DNA from: CAYNXB01 sp964401045
Lineage (GTDB): Bacteria > Pseudomonadota > Alphaproteobacteria > Sphingomonadales > Sphingomonadaceae
Direction of reading: 5' to 3'
Length of the DNA stretch: 41,358 nt
Assembly (NCBI GenBank): GCA_964401045.1
Contig: CAYNXB010000018.1
Span: 1-41,358 of the forward strand
Shown here: in pieces, positions 13,069 through 22,297 of the stretch
How positions within the stretch are numbered: position 1 is the stretch's first letter
Layout of the letters: every line of letters begins with the position of its first letter
Notes under the pieces: model-generated
What the model was told of the DNA's origin: nothing
The model's database searches: none
Seen by the model: only the letters and a program-made list of their open reading frames with translations
Made by a program: the position numbers and the translations under genes

Positions 13069-14328
13069 CTATCGATCTCCGCCGCTTGCGTGAAAGCGGG
13101 CGATGAAGAACCCGTCGAGGCCGCCCGCGTCAGCCAGCATTCCCGAATCGGTGCGCAGGAGGCCGTCGGCCGTCGGTGCGAGGCCTGGCGAAAGTTCCCC
13201 GGCCGCTACTGGATCGAGCGGAAGGGGGCAGGTCGCCGCAACCTCCTCCCCTTCCTCACGCTCAAGCGAGCACACCGAATAGACCAGCCGCCCGCCCGGC
13301 TTGAGCCAGCCAGCGGCACGGCCAAGCAGCGCGGTCTGCAATTCGACCATCTCGGCGATCTGGCGCGGGCCGATGCGGTGAAGCACGTCGGGATGGCGGC
13401 GGGCGGTGCCCGTGGCGGTGCAAGGCGCGTCGAGCAGGATCGCGTCGAACGGGGCATCGGGCTGCCATTCGAGCGCGTCGGCAACGATCACCTCTGCAGG
13501 AAGTGCGGTACGCGCCAGGTTGGCCCGCAGCAGTTCGAGCCGGTTGTTGCTCACATCGAGCGAGGTCACTTGCCAGCCCGCCGCCGCGAGCTGGAGTGTC
13601 TTGCCGCCCGGCGCGGCGCACAAGTCGAGTACGCGCCGCGCGTCTCCCGCACCCAGGAGCCGCGCGGGTAGCGAAGCGGCGAAATCCTGCACCCACCACG
13701 CGCCCTCGGCGAATCCGGGCAAGTCCTCGATCGCACTGCCGCGCGGCAAGCGGACATGGCCGGGTGCGAGCGAGGCGCCGCCAAGCTCGGTCGCCCAGCG
13801 TTCGGTTTCGGCGGGATCGCGCAACGCCAGATCGAGTGGCGGCGGCTCGGCCAAGCCGGCGGCGATCGCCGCGGATCGATCGCCCCACCGTTCGCGTACT
13901 GCTTCGGGCAGGGTTGGCGCGGCAGGCAGCGCGGCGTTCTGCTTCACCAGCGTCGAGAACACTCCGTGCGCCAGCCGCCGCGGCCCGCCGGTGAGCAGCG
14001 GCAGTCCGGTCGCAACGACCGCGTGCGGGGGAGTCTCCAGTCGCAACCAGCCCGCGAGCATCACCCGCAATACCGCGCGCGCCTTGGCGTCCTCGGCCAG
14101 CGGCTTCTTCATCGCGCTGTCGATCAGTGTGTCGAGGTCGGCGAGCCAGCGCAGCACCTCGCTCGCCAGCGCGCGGGCGAGCGCCTTGTCCGAGTAGGTC
14201 AGCAGGCCTTGCGTCGCGGCGGGGGCCGCCTGGTCGAGCGTCTCGCCCCGGCGCAGCACGGCATCGACCAGCTTCAACGCAGCGCGCCGCGCGGGCGCAC
14301 CTTGGATTTCATTCGGACTGCGGCTCAT
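13069..14328 (-). CDS. rsmB: 16S rRNA (cytosine-C5)-methyltransferase RsmB-like
   Basis: The 419-aa protein has an N-terminal NusB-like RNA-binding domain ('ARRAALKLVDAVLRRGETLD', residues about 14-140) and a C-terminal RsmB/NOP methyltransferase domain. SAM-binding 'VLDLCAAPGGKTLQLA' lies near 245, with 'SLDVSNNRLELLRANLART' and 'VADALEW'. The two catalytic cysteines are those of 'ILLDAPCTATGTARRHPDVL' and 'VYSVCSLEREEGEE'. RsmB methylates C967 of 16S rRNA. The domain combination separates it from RsmF. It starts at ATG 14328, 54 bp from the divergent DUF1674 gene. Confidence 0.92.
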   Translation of the reverse strand: MSRSPNEIQGAPARRAALKLVDAVLRRGETLDQAAPAATQGLLTYSDKALARALASEVLRWLADLDTLIDSAMKKPLAEDAKARAVLRVMLAGWLRLETPPHAVVATGLPLLTGGPRRLAHGVFSTLVKQNAALPAAPTLPEAVRERWGDRSAAIAAGLAEPPPLDLALRDPAETERWATELGGASLAPGHVRLPRGSAIEDLPGFAEGAWWVQDFAASLPARLLGAGDARRVLDLCAAPGGKTLQLAAAGWQVTSLDVSNNRLELLRANLARTALPAEVIVADALEWQPDAPFDAILLDAPCTATGTARRHPDVLHRIGPRQIAEMVELQTALLGRAAGWLKPGGRLVYSVCSLEREEGEEVAATCPLPLDPVAAGELSPGLAPTADGLLRTDSGMLADAGGLDGFFIARFHASGGDR

Positions 14329-14382
14329 CGGTGCGCCCTATCCGCGATTGAATTGCCGCGCCACCCGGCCCATCTCGTCGTC

Positions 14383-14541
14383 ATGACCAAGCGTGCGACC
14401 AAACGACCTGCTCAATTCGCCAAGCCGGCACACTGGAGCGATGAGCCCGCTCCCCAGCCCAAACCGGTCACGAATGGCGAGCAGCGCAGCCCCACTCGCT
14501 ACGGCGATTGGGAGAAAAAGGGTATCGCGATCGATTTCTAG
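14383..14541 (+). CDS. DUF1674 / succinate dehydrogenase assembly factor 4-like
   Basis: The 52-aa protein ends 'PTRYGDWEKKGIAIDF', the signature of DUF1674, whose eukaryotic member SDHAF4 chaperones the flavinylated SDHA subunit. The N-terminus (MTKRATKRPAQFAKPAHW) is basic and variable, as usual. No Shine-Dalgarno sequence is visible and the first in-frame ATG is used. It reads divergently from rsmB. Its stop is shared with the convergent MFS gene through CTAG. Family assignment is firm despite the length; the role in bacterial SDH assembly is inferred from the family. Confidence 0.88.
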   Translation: MTKRATKRPAQFAKPAHWSDEPAPQPKPVTNGEQRSPTRYGDWEKKGIAIDF

Positions 14542-15953
14542 CGCCTGCGCGTCATCGCGAAAGCCCCGGCCGCGCCCAGCACCGCCATCGGGATCGCGGC
14601 GAGGAACACGTTGTGCGCCGCTCCGCGCGCGGTCGCGTCGGTGATGCCGCTGGCGAAGCCGACCATGTTTGCGATCACGCCCGCGAGCGCCGCGCCGACC
14701 GCACCGCCGATCTGGCGCGTGGTGAGCAGTGCCGCGCTGCCGATAGAGCGGTCTTCCGGCAGGAGCGAGCGCAACAGCAGGCGGTTGGTCAGGCTCGTCG
14801 AGAGGCCGAAGCCCGCCCCCATCAGCCCGCCGGACAGCACGACCAGTCCGAGCGTCAGCGTCGGCACGGCGAGCGCCTGCCCGATCGCGGCGAGCGCGAT
14901 CAGCGAGGTGCCGATGCGGATCCCCGTGCGCTCCTTGCCCGAGGCGACGTTCGAAACCGGCATCGCGAACAGCGTCCAGGTCAGCGCGAACGAGGCGACG
15001 ACGTAGCCGGCCTGAAGCGGGCTGTAGCCGAGCAACTGCTGGAAGACCGGCGGCACGTAGATCGTGAACGGCATCGACGCCCCGGCAAGCGCGAACAGCG
15101 CGAGATAGCCTGCGCCGACGATCGTGCGCGGATCGCCCGCGCGATGCGGCAGTAGCCGCACTTTCGCCCGGGCGTCGATCGGGAACACCAGCGTCAGCAC
15201 TACGAAACCGCCGAAGATCAGCGCCAGCGATCCGGTCAGCGCGGTGGCCATGTCCGCCAGCGCGATGCACGAAATGCCGGCGGCAACGGCCAGCAACTGC
15301 GGCAGCGGCACCGCGCTGCGCTGGCTCTCCGCCCGCGCGCCGCGGAACAGGATCGGAGCGAGGACCGCGAACAGCACCGCCTGCGCGAGGAAGATCCAGA
15401 ACACCGCGCGCCAGTTGCCGGCTTCGGCGAACAGGCCGCCGACCAGTGGGCCGAGCACCGTCGCCACGCCCCACACGCCGGAGATGATCGCGAAGATGCG
15501 GGCGATCTGCCGCTCGGGAAACAGGTGCGCGATCGCGACCATTGCAAAACCGCTGAACCAGCCGCTGCCGATGCCCTGCACCAGCCGCCCGGCGAGGAAG
15601 GTCCAGATGTCTGGCGCCATCGCGCCCATCGCGCAGCCCACCGCGAACACCACGCCGGCAAAGGAGGATGCCGGGCCGAGCCCGAATATCTCAGCCACTC
15701 GCCCGGAGCTCGCACCCGCGACGACCGAGCCGATCAGGAACCCGGCAACCGCCCAGCTGAACGCCGCGTAGCCCCCGAGGTCTGCTGCCACGCTCGGTTG
15801 GATCGTCGCCGTCACGAGTGTGTCCGCGGCGTTCATCCACACGCCGAGCAGGATGATCAGCAGCTTGAACAGCAGGTGCGGCGAGCCAAGCTCGCGCCAG
15901 CCGGCGGCACGGTCCTGTCTCGGCTCGGGAACGTCGACGACTGGCCCGTCCAT
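14538..15953 (-). CDS. MFS drug-resistance transporter, DHA2 type
   Basis: The 471-aa membrane protein has about 14 hydrophobic spans, beginning 'LLFKLLIILLGVWMNAADTL' and 'AFSWAVAGFLIGSVVAGASS', with the antiporter motif C region near 'IFAIISGVWGVATVLGPLVG'. This is the layout of DHA2 proton-coupled drug exporters. Substrates cannot be predicted. ATG 15953 overlaps the hemH stop in a TGATG arrangement; a TTG at 15962 is an alternative start. It appears to be the last gene of the mrp-iorB-like-hemH-MFS leftward run. Confidence 0.85.
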   Translation of the reverse strand: MDGPVVDVPEPRQDRAAGWRELGSPHLLFKLLIILLGVWMNAADTLVTATIQPSVAADLGGYAAFSWAVAGFLIGSVVAGASSGRVAEIFGLGPASSFAGVVFAVGCAMGAMAPDIWTFLAGRLVQGIGSGWFSGFAMVAIAHLFPERQIARIFAIISGVWGVATVLGPLVGGLFAEAGNWRAVFWIFLAQAVLFAVLAPILFRGARAESQRSAVPLPQLLAVAAGISCIALADMATALTGSLALIFGGFVVLTLVFPIDARAKVRLLPHRAGDPRTIVGAGYLALFALAGASMPFTIYVPPVFQQLLGYSPLQAGYVVASFALTWTLFAMPVSNVASGKERTGIRIGTSLIALAAIGQALAVPTLTLGLVVLSGGLMGAGFGLSTSLTNRLLLRSLLPEDRSIGSAALLTTRQIGGAVGAALAGVIANMVGFASGITDATARGAAHNVFLAAIPMAVLGAAGAFAMTRRR

Positions 15954-16927
15954 CAAACCCAACCGGAGAGTTCACGCCGGACGAGCGTTTCCAGCATCCC
16001 CATCCCCGCCTCGCCGTCGTTGAGGCAGGCGAGGTAGGCGAACTTTTCACCCCCAGCCGAGACGAATTGCTCGCGGCCGCGGATCGCCAGCTCCTCAAGC
16101 GTTTCGAGGCAGTCGGCGGCGAAGCCCGGCGCGGCAACCGCGATCCGCCGGGTGCCGTTCGCCGCTTCCTGCGCCAGTACTTCGTCGGTCGCCGGTTCGA
16201 GCCACCTGGCGCGGCCGAAGCGCGACTGGAAGCTGGTGACTAAGCGCAAGCCGGTCTGGCCCATTGCCTCTTCCAGAAGCCGGGCGGTTTCGAGGCAATG
16301 CCCGTAATACGGATCGCCGAGATCAGCGGTGCGCTGCGGCATGCCGTGGAAGCTCAGCAGCAGCGCTTCGGGCGCGAAGTCCAGCGCGGCGAGCTGCCTG
16401 CCCAGATCCTTCGCCAGCGCGGCGATGTAGGCGGGGTCCGCATGGTATTCGGGCAGGGTGCGCAGCGCCGGTTGCCAACGCATTGTCCGCAGCTTGTCCG
16501 CCGCTTTGTCCACAACCGTCGCAGTCGTCGCGCCGCAATACTGCGGATAGAGCGGGGCGAGCAGCACACGAGTGCAGCCGGCGTCCATCAGCTTCTGCAA
16601 TTCCGCGCCGATCGGGGGCGAGCCATAACGCATCGCATGCGCCACCTTCACGCCATCGCCGAGCCGCTGTTGCAATGCGACCGCCTGCCGCGCGGTGATC
16701 GCCGCAAGCGGGGAGCCCGCCTCGGTCCACACCTGACGGTAGGCATGCGCGGACTTCTTCGGCCGAGTCGTCAGCACGATCCCCCGCAGGATCGGCTGCC
16801 ATGCGATCGGCGGCAGCTCCACCACACGGCGATCCGACAGGAACTCCGCGAGGTAGCGTTTGACTGCGGCGGGGGTCGGGGCCTCGGGCGTGCCAAGGTT
16901 GACCAGCAGGATTCCGATGTTCGTCAC
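15953..16927 (-). CDS. hemH: Ferrochelatase
   Basis: HemH inserts ferrous iron into protoporphyrin IX (or, in some bacteria, coproporphyrin III), the end of haem synthesis. The 324-aa sequence has 'GILLVNLGTPEAPTPAAVKR', 'YLAEFLSDRRVVELP', 'LLLSFHGMPQRTADLGDPY' with the conserved metal-site His, 'SFQSRFGRARWLEP' and 'PGFAADCLETLEEL' with the conserved Glu. The start is a GTG that overlaps the upstream stop by 4 nt (GTGA), so translation is coupled to the molybdenum hydroxylase gene. The protein length is normal. Confidence 0.96.
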   Translation of the reverse strand: MTNIGILLVNLGTPEAPTPAAVKRYLAEFLSDRRVVELPPIAWQPILRGIVLTTRPKKSAHAYRQVWTEAGSPLAAITARQAVALQQRLGDGVKVAHAMRYGSPPIGAELQKLMDAGCTRVLLAPLYPQYCGATTATVVDKAADKLRTMRWQPALRTLPEYHADPAYIAALAKDLGRQLAALDFAPEALLLSFHGMPQRTADLGDPYYGHCLETARLLEEAMGQTGLRLVTSFQSRFGRARWLEPATDEVLAQEAANGTRRIAVAAPGFAADCLETLEELAIRGREQFVSAGGEKFAYLACLNDGEAGMGMLETLVRRELSGWV

Positions 16928-19191
16928 AGGTTGGCCGATAGCAGCGGTAGCCGGCGTAAGCGAATGCCCGCGGCTGAAAACAATGCATTAGCCACCGCCG
17001 GGGCAACCACCGCCGTCCCCAGCTCGCCCGGATCGAACGGCGGGGCGTCGCTGGCGACGAAATCGATCACGATCTCGGGGCTGTCACCAAGCTTGGGCAA
17101 CGTGAGATCGGCGAGGCGCCGCGCGGTGGCGATACCGCCCTCGTAATCGGTCGCCGCACCGAGCGCGATGCCGAGTCCGAAGATCAGCCCGCCTTCGATC
17201 TGCTGGCGCGCGATGTCGAGGTTGACGATGCGCCCGATGTCGACCGCCGCGGAGAGCTTCTCGACCCGCACCCCGCCTTCGCCGCGCGTGGCGGTCGCAA
17301 CCACTGCGATGCAACCGCCGCTCATCAGGTCACCCATGCGATGGCATGCGAGACCCTGCCCGCTCGCCTCGCCGCCGCCGCCCCATTCGGCCAGCCGTGC
17401 GGCGCGCTGGAGGCACTGGGCGAGGCGCAAGTCGTGGCCGAGATGCTCGATGCGGTAAGACAGCGGCTCACGGTCATGGCGATGGGCGATCTCATCGAAG
17501 AAGCATTCGCTCGCAAACGCGGTCAGCCCGTGGGCGTTGCCGCGCAGCCGCCCGGTGGCGAGCGCGATCCGCACCGGGATATGCGCGATCTCGACGTTGG
17601 GGATTGCATAAGGCGGCATCGCGCCTTCGAGCGCGAGCGGATCCGCCTCGCCTTCGACATCCTCGATCGCCGCCCAGCTGGTGCGCCCGTCGAACAGCCG
17701 CCGGCCGAATTCGCGTGCGCTCGCCGGCATGGCCCAGCGCGAGCGCCAGGCGAGGATGTTGCCCTGTGGCCCGAGCTTGACGGTGAGCAGCGCCGCCGCC
17801 GGGGTGCGCGGGCGCAATGCCAGTTGCTCCTGCTGGCGCGACCAGGTGAGCGCGATCGGCCGGCCGATTTCGCGCGCCAGCAGCGCGGCCTGGATCGCGT
17901 GGTCGTGCTCGAGTCGCCGGTCGAAGCTGCCCCCGGCCGGCACCGGGTAGAGCACCACGTCGCGCTCCGACATGCCGAGCGCGCGGGCGGCGGCCTTGCG
18001 CACGGCCTCGGGCGCTTGCGTTGCGACCCACAGCTCGAGCTTGTCGTCTGCCAGCCGCGCGGTCGCGCTCGCGGTCTCGATCGAGCCGTGGACCGCGGGC
18101 GCGAAATCGTAGCGCAGCGCGAGGTCGGGCTTGCCGACCGCGTCCTTCCCTTCGCCGCGCTCCCAGATCGTTTCGCCGGGCTCGCTGCGGATCGCCTTGT
18201 CGAGCTGTTCCTCGATCGTGCCGCTGTCGGGCGCGCCTTTGACGCTGAATCGTGGCTGCATCGCTTCGAGTGCGTGCTCGGCGATCCACCAGGTATCGGC
18301 CACCGCGGCGAGCCAGCGCTTGCCATCGATCACTTGCCGCAGGCCCCTGATGCCCTTGGCCGCGTTCTTGTCGAACCCGGACAGCGCGGCCACGCCTTGC
18401 GGCCCCTGGCGGATCGCCGCGAACAGCATATCCGGCAGGCGCACGTCACCGGCGAACAGCAGTGAGCCATCGACCTTTGCCGGCAAGTCGAGCCGCGGGA
18501 ATGCGAACACATCGCCGTCGGCCATCCTGCCCGGCTGCTCGGCGGCGGGCGCGGAGCGCAGCGGCGGCGGATCGGGCGGGTCGTATCCGGCCGCATCCTC
18601 GGCCAGATCGCCGAAAGTCGCGCGCTTGTTCCCATGGAGAATGAACCCGGCGGTGGCCTGGCATTCCTCCCAATCGACATTCCAGCGGGCGGCGGCTGAC
18701 TGGGCCAGCATTGCCCGCGCGCTCGCCGCGGCTTCGCGGCACGGCTGTTCGTAGGCGGCTATCGAGGTGCCGTCGGCGGTCGCGGTGAAGCGCTCCCCCT
18801 CGGCCCAGCGGCGCAGCAGCCAGTCGTTCGGCTCGTTCGCCAGGGCGGCAATCGTCGGTTGCCACAACGGCGACCAACGCGCGGCGAGCGGCAGGTTGGC
18901 ATAAGCGCCGCTGACCGGGGCGGGCTGGACCGCGACCTGCCGCCAATCCGCGCCCAGCTCGATCGCCACGATCTGCGGCAGTAGCGTGGTCACGCCCTGG
19001 CCCATCTCGAGCTGCGGGACGGCTACGGTAACCACCCCGTCCTTGGCGATCTTGATCCACGCGCCGAACGCGGCTTCGTCCTCGCCGGGGACCAGCGGGT
19101 TGGAGAACCGCCGCGGCTGGAAGCCCCACGCCAGCAGCAGCCCGCCGCCGGCCGCGGCGCCGATCAGCAAGCCGCGGCGGGTGACGTGCAT
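16924..19191 (-). CDS. Molybdenum hydroxylase large subunit, isoquinoline 1-oxidoreductase beta-like
   Basis: The 755-aa protein belongs to the xanthine-oxidase family molybdopterin subunits of the IorB type. It begins with a twin-arginine-like signal (MHVTRRGLLIGAAAGGGLLL). 'VPQLEMGQGVTTLLPQIVAI' is the first molybdopterin contact; 'RKAAARALGMSERDVVLYPV', 'GSFDRRLEHDHAIQAALLAR' and a C-terminal 'DPGELGTAVVAPAVANALF' follow, the last holding the catalytic Glu candidate. Such subunits need a small [2Fe-2S] partner and usually a cytochrome c; neither is present. The gene sits between mrp (directly adjacent) and hemH (4-nt overlap). Substrate is unknown. It could be part of a complex encoded elsewhere or an evolved orphan. 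Confidence 0.85.
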   Translation of the reverse strand: MHVTRRGLLIGAAAGGGLLLAWGFQPRRFSNPLVPGEDEAAFGAWIKIAKDGVVTVAVPQLEMGQGVTTLLPQIVAIELGADWRQVAVQPAPVSGAYANLPLAARWSPLWQPTIAALANEPNDWLLRRWAEGERFTATADGTSIAAYEQPCREAAASARAMLAQSAAARWNVDWEECQATAGFILHGNKRATFGDLAEDAAGYDPPDPPPLRSAPAAEQPGRMADGDVFAFPRLDLPAKVDGSLLFAGDVRLPDMLFAAIRQGPQGVAALSGFDKNAAKGIRGLRQVIDGKRWLAAVADTWWIAEHALEAMQPRFSVKGAPDSGTIEEQLDKAIRSEPGETIWERGEGKDAVGKPDLALRYDFAPAVHGSIETASATARLADDKLELWVATQAPEAVRKAAARALGMSERDVVLYPVPAGGSFDRRLEHDHAIQAALLAREIGRPIALTWSRQQEQLALRPRTPAAALLTVKLGPQGNILAWRSRWAMPASAREFGRRLFDGRTSWAAIEDVEGEADPLALEGAMPPYAIPNVEIAHIPVRIALATGRLRGNAHGLTAFASECFFDEIAHRHDREPLSYRIEHLGHDLRLAQCLQRAARLAEWGGGGEASGQGLACHRMGDLMSGGCIAVVATATRGEGGVRVEKLSAAVDIGRIVNLDIARQQIEGGLIFGLGIALGAATDYEGGIATARRLADLTLPKLGDSPEIVIDFVASDAPPFDPGELGTAVVAPAVANALFSAAGIRLRRLPLLSANL

Positions 19192-20160
19192 CTAGCCGGC
19201 CATCTCACTGAGCCGGTGCTCGACCTCGGCCGCGATCGCCAGGAAGGGCTCCGCCGCGGCATCGTCGCCGTAAGCCGGCGGCCGCCCGGCGTCGCTCGCC
19301 TCGCGCACCGTCAGCGTCAGTGGCACCCGGCCGAGGAAGGCCAGCCCCAACTCCGAGGCGGCGCGTTCGACCCCGCCGGTGCCGAACGGATCGCTGATCT
19401 CGCCGCAATGCGGGCAGGCGTAGCCGGCCATGTTCTCGACCATCCCCAGCACCGGCACGCTGCCTTTCTCGAACAGGTCGAGCGCGCGGCGCGCGTCGAT
19501 CAGCGCAAGATCCTGCGGGGTCGAGACGACGATCGCGCCATCGGGCTTGAACCGCTGCAGCATGGTCAGCTGCACGTCGCCGGTCCCCGGCGGTAGATCG
19601 AGCAGCAGCAATTCGGCATCGCCCCATTCGGCATCGACCAGCTGCATCAGCGCGTTGCCCGCCATTGGCCCGCGCCAGGCGACGGCCTGATGCGGCGCGA
19701 TGAGATAGCCGAGCGAGAGCGACGGCACGCCGAATTCGCTCGGCACAGGGATCAGCCGCTTGCCCTCGGCGCGCGGTTGCAGACCCTCTGTGCCCAATAG
19801 CTTGGGTTGCGACGGCCCGTAGATGTCGGCGTCGATGATGCCGACTTTATGCCCTTTGCGCGCGAGCGCTACGGCGAGGTTGGTGGTGAGGGTCGACTTG
19901 CCGACCCCCCCTTTGCCCGAACCGATCGCGACGACTTTGCGTTCCGGCTTGCTCGCCATCAGCGCCACGCGCACTTCGCTGACGCCTTCGGCGCCTGCGA
20001 GCGTATCGCGCACCGCCTGTTCGAGATTGCGGCGCGCTGCGTTGTCGAGTCCCGAGGCGTCGAGCACCAGCGTTGCCGCGCCGTTTGCCAGCCGCACCGT
20101 TTGCAGCCGTTCGAGCGCTTTCGCCGGCAAGCGTTCGCGCAAGGTCTGTTCGTCTATCAT
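19192..20160 (-). CDS. mrp: Mrp/ApbC-type P-loop ATPase, iron-sulfur cluster carrier
   Basis: The 322-aa protein has an N-terminal DUF59/MIP18-like region, a deviant Walker A 'GSGKGGVGKSTLTTNLAVAL' near 80-99, Walker B 'LLLLDLPPGTGDVQLT', and 'NMAGYACPHCGEISDPFG' with the CxxC that bridges a [4Fe-4S] cluster in the dimer. ApbC/Nbp35-family proteins load Fe-S clusters onto target enzymes. ATG 20160 (MIDEQTLRERL) is chosen because it is the family start; the frame remains open upstream. The next gene, a molybdenum hydroxylase subunit, begins directly after the stop. The hflK gene is divergent, 89 bp away. Confidence 0.93.
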   Translation of the reverse strand: MIDEQTLRERLPAKALERLQTVRLANGAATLVLDASGLDNAARRNLEQAVRDTLAGAEGVSEVRVALMASKPERKVVAIGSGKGGVGKSTLTTNLAVALARKGHKVGIIDADIYGPSQPKLLGTEGLQPRAEGKRLIPVPSEFGVPSLSLGYLIAPHQAVAWRGPMAGNALMQLVDAEWGDAELLLLDLPPGTGDVQLTMLQRFKPDGAIVVSTPQDLALIDARRALDLFEKGSVPVLGMVENMAGYACPHCGEISDPFGTGGVERAASELGLAFLGRVPLTLTVREASDAGRPPAYGDDAAAEPFLAIAAEVEHRLSEMAG

Positions 20161-20249
20161 GGTCCGCGCTGCTAGCGACTTCGGAGCGCGGTTGCAAAAT
20201 CCGTGAGCCGGGCCTGTTTTTCCCGTCGAATGCACCTATAAACGAAACC

Positions 20250-21446
20250 ATGGAACGACTGGGTGGGATGTTCGGCAGGATTGCATTGGCTATGGCCGGC
20301 AAACGCAGCCCCTGGGGCGGCGGGCCGAAAGGCGATGGCGACAAGGACGGTAGCGGGGATGGCGAACGGGACAGCGGTTCCGAAGGCGGCTCCCCTGGAG
20401 GCTCGGGCCCTTCGGCCGACAAGCCTGAAGGCCCGCGCGGCCCGCGCAATCCATGGCTGCCCAGCGGCGGCAGCGAAGGGCCGCCGCGCCGTTCGGCCAA
20501 TATCGAGGACATTTTCCGCAAGCGGGGCCCCGAAGGCCCGCGCCGCCGCGCCGGCGGTGGAGGCGGCGGGCCCAATTTCCGTCTGCCCCCTTCGCCGATC
20601 GGGCGGAGCTGGTTTCCGCTGCTGATCGCAGGCATCGCCGCGCTGTGGCTGGCGGTGACCATGGTCCACCAGGTCGGACCCAAGGAAGAAGCGGTCGTCA
20701 CCACGTTCGGCAAGTATTCGCGCACCTTGCAGCCGGGCCTCAATTTCACCCTGCCGTGGCCGTTCCAGAACGTCGACGTCGAGCCGGTCAGCACGATCCG
20801 CAGCTTGCTGATTCCTTCGAACGGTGAGGAGAAGCTGGTCCTCACCGGTGACCAGAACCTGGTCAATCTCTCTTATATCATTCGCTGGAATATCAAGGAT
20901 TTGAAGCTGTTTAAATTCCAGCTCGCGCAGCCGGAGCAGACCATCGGCGAAGTGGCCGAAGCGGCAATGCGCGCCTCGGTTGCCGAGCGCACGCTGGACG
21001 ATACCTTCTCCGGTGCCGGGCGCGGTGACATCGAGGAACGGGTGCGTGCGCGCATGCAGGCCGTGCTTGACGCCTATCGTTCCGGGATTTCAATTCAGGG
21101 CGTGGCGATCGCCAAGACCGACCCGCCCGAGCGCGTGGTCGAGGCGTTCAAGGACGTTTCCGCGGCGGAGCAGGATGCCGATGCCGACGTCAATCGCGCG
21201 CGCTCGTTCGCCCAGCAGTTGACCGCCCAGGCACAGGGTGAGGCGACCGCGTTCGACAAGGTCTACGAGCAATACCGGCTGGCGCCGGAAGTGACCAAGC
21301 GGCGCATGTATTACGAGACCATGGAGCGGATTCTGGCGCAGACCGACAAGACGATCATCGAGGACGGCAACGTCACTCCGTACCTGCCGCTGCCCGAGCT
21401 GAAGCGCCAAGCCCGGCCAACCCCGGCGCCGTCGGGAGCGCAATGA
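20250..21446 (+). CDS. hflK: Membrane protease modulator HflK
   Basis: HflK forms with HflC a large SPFH-domain assembly at the inner membrane that surrounds and restrains the FtsH protease. The 398-aa protein has a long Gly/Pro/charge-rich cytoplasmic tail (about 20-118), one membrane span at about 120-140 ('SWFPLLIAGIAALWLAVTMV'), then the band-7/SPFH domain ('GPKEEAVVTTFGKYSRTLQP', 'FNFTLPWPF'-type 'LNFTLPWPFQNVDV') and a coiled-coil C-terminus. ATG 20250 is taken as start; ATGs at 20268 and 20292 are alternatives. TATAAA lies 7 nt upstream with no Shine-Dalgarno sequence, so the message may be leaderless or nearly so. It overlaps hflC by 4 nt. Confidence 0.94.
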   Translation: MERLGGMFGRIALAMAGKRSPWGGGPKGDGDKDGSGDGERDSGSEGGSPGGSGPSADKPEGPRGPRNPWLPSGGSEGPPRRSANIEDIFRKRGPEGPRRRAGGGGGGPNFRLPPSPIGRSWFPLLIAGIAALWLAVTMVHQVGPKEEAVVTTFGKYSRTLQPGLNFTLPWPFQNVDVEPVSTIRSLLIPSNGEEKLVLTGDQNLVNLSYIIRWNIKDLKLFKFQLAQPEQTIGEVAEAAMRASVAERTLDDTFSGAGRGDIEERVRARMQAVLDAYRSGISIQGVAIAKTDPPERVVEAFKDVSAAEQDADADVNRARSFAQQLTAQAQGEATAFDKVYEQYRLAPEVTKRRMYYETMERILAQTDKTIIEDGNVTPYLPLPELKRQARPTPAPSGAQ

Positions 21447-22297
21447 CGATGGAAGCCTTCTGGCATACCTACAAGCTGACCATCGCGGCGGTGGCCGTGC
21501 TGGTCCTCGCGTTGCTCTCGAGCGTCGTCGTAGTCGGCGAGACGGAGCAGGCGGTGGTGGTCCGGACCGGTGAGCCGGTGCGGGTGATCAACCGCTTCCG
21601 CCCCGATGTCGATTTCGGCCAGACCGGGGCCGGCATCGTGCTGCGGATTCCATTCTTCGAGCGGGTGCAGCGGATCGACAAGCGCGTGCTCGATCTCGAT
21701 ATGCAGCGCCAGCAAGTGCTGTCGAGCGATCAGCAGCGCCTGCAGGTCGATGCCTTCGCGCGGTTCCGCATCATCGATCCGGTGCTGATGGTGCAGACCG
21801 CCGGCACGACCGACGCGGTGCGGCTCCAGCTCGAACCGATCTTCAACTCGGTGCTGCGGCAGGAGCTTGGGCGGCGTACGTTCGGCAGCATGCTTACTGC
21901 CGAGCGCGGCGCGGCGATGACCAACATCAAGAACAACCTCGACGCGCAGGCACGCAAGTACGGTGCGCAAGTGATCGACGTGCGGATCAAGAGCACCGAC
22001 CTGCCCGAAGGCACTCCGCTCGACGCCGCCTACCGCCGGATGGAGACCGACCGCCAGCGCGAAGCGGCGACGATTCGCGCCAACGGGGCCAAGAACGCGC
22101 AAATCATCCGTGCAGAGGCCGAAGCCAACGCCTCGCGCACGTATGCCCAGGCGTTCAACAAGGACCCGCAGTTCTACGATTTCTATCGTGCGATGCAGAG
22201 CTACGACACCACCTTCCGCGGTGGCAGCGGCCAGACCAATGTCATTCTGGGCGAAGACAACGAGTATCTGCGTCGGTTTGCCCATCCGGGGCGTTAG
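21443..22297 (+). CDS. hflC: Membrane protease modulator HflC
   Basis: The 284-aa partner of HflK has one N-terminal membrane span (about 12-33, 'LTIAAVAVLVLALLSSVVVV'), an SPFH domain ('VVRTGEPVRVINRFRPDVDF', 'LRIPFFERVQRIDKRVLDLD') and a helical tail including 'ERQREAA'-like 'METDRQREAATIRANGAKNA' and 'AEAEANASRTYAQAF'. Its ATG overlaps the hflK stop (ATGA), as is usual for this pair. The gene is followed by a 121-bp gap and then a Do protease, giving a membrane and envelope quality-control cluster. Confidence 0.95.
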   Translation: MTMEAFWHTYKLTIAAVAVLVLALLSSVVVVGETEQAVVVRTGEPVRVINRFRPDVDFGQTGAGIVLRIPFFERVQRIDKRVLDLDMQRQQVLSSDQQRLQVDAFARFRIIDPVLMVQTAGTTDAVRLQLEPIFNSVLRQELGRRTFGSMLTAERGAAMTNIKNNLDAQARKYGAQVIDVRIKSTDLPEGTPLDAAYRRMETDRQREAATIRANGAKNAQIIRAEAEANASRTYAQAFNKDPQFYDFYRAMQSYDTTFRGGSGQTNVILGEDNEYLRRFAHPGR

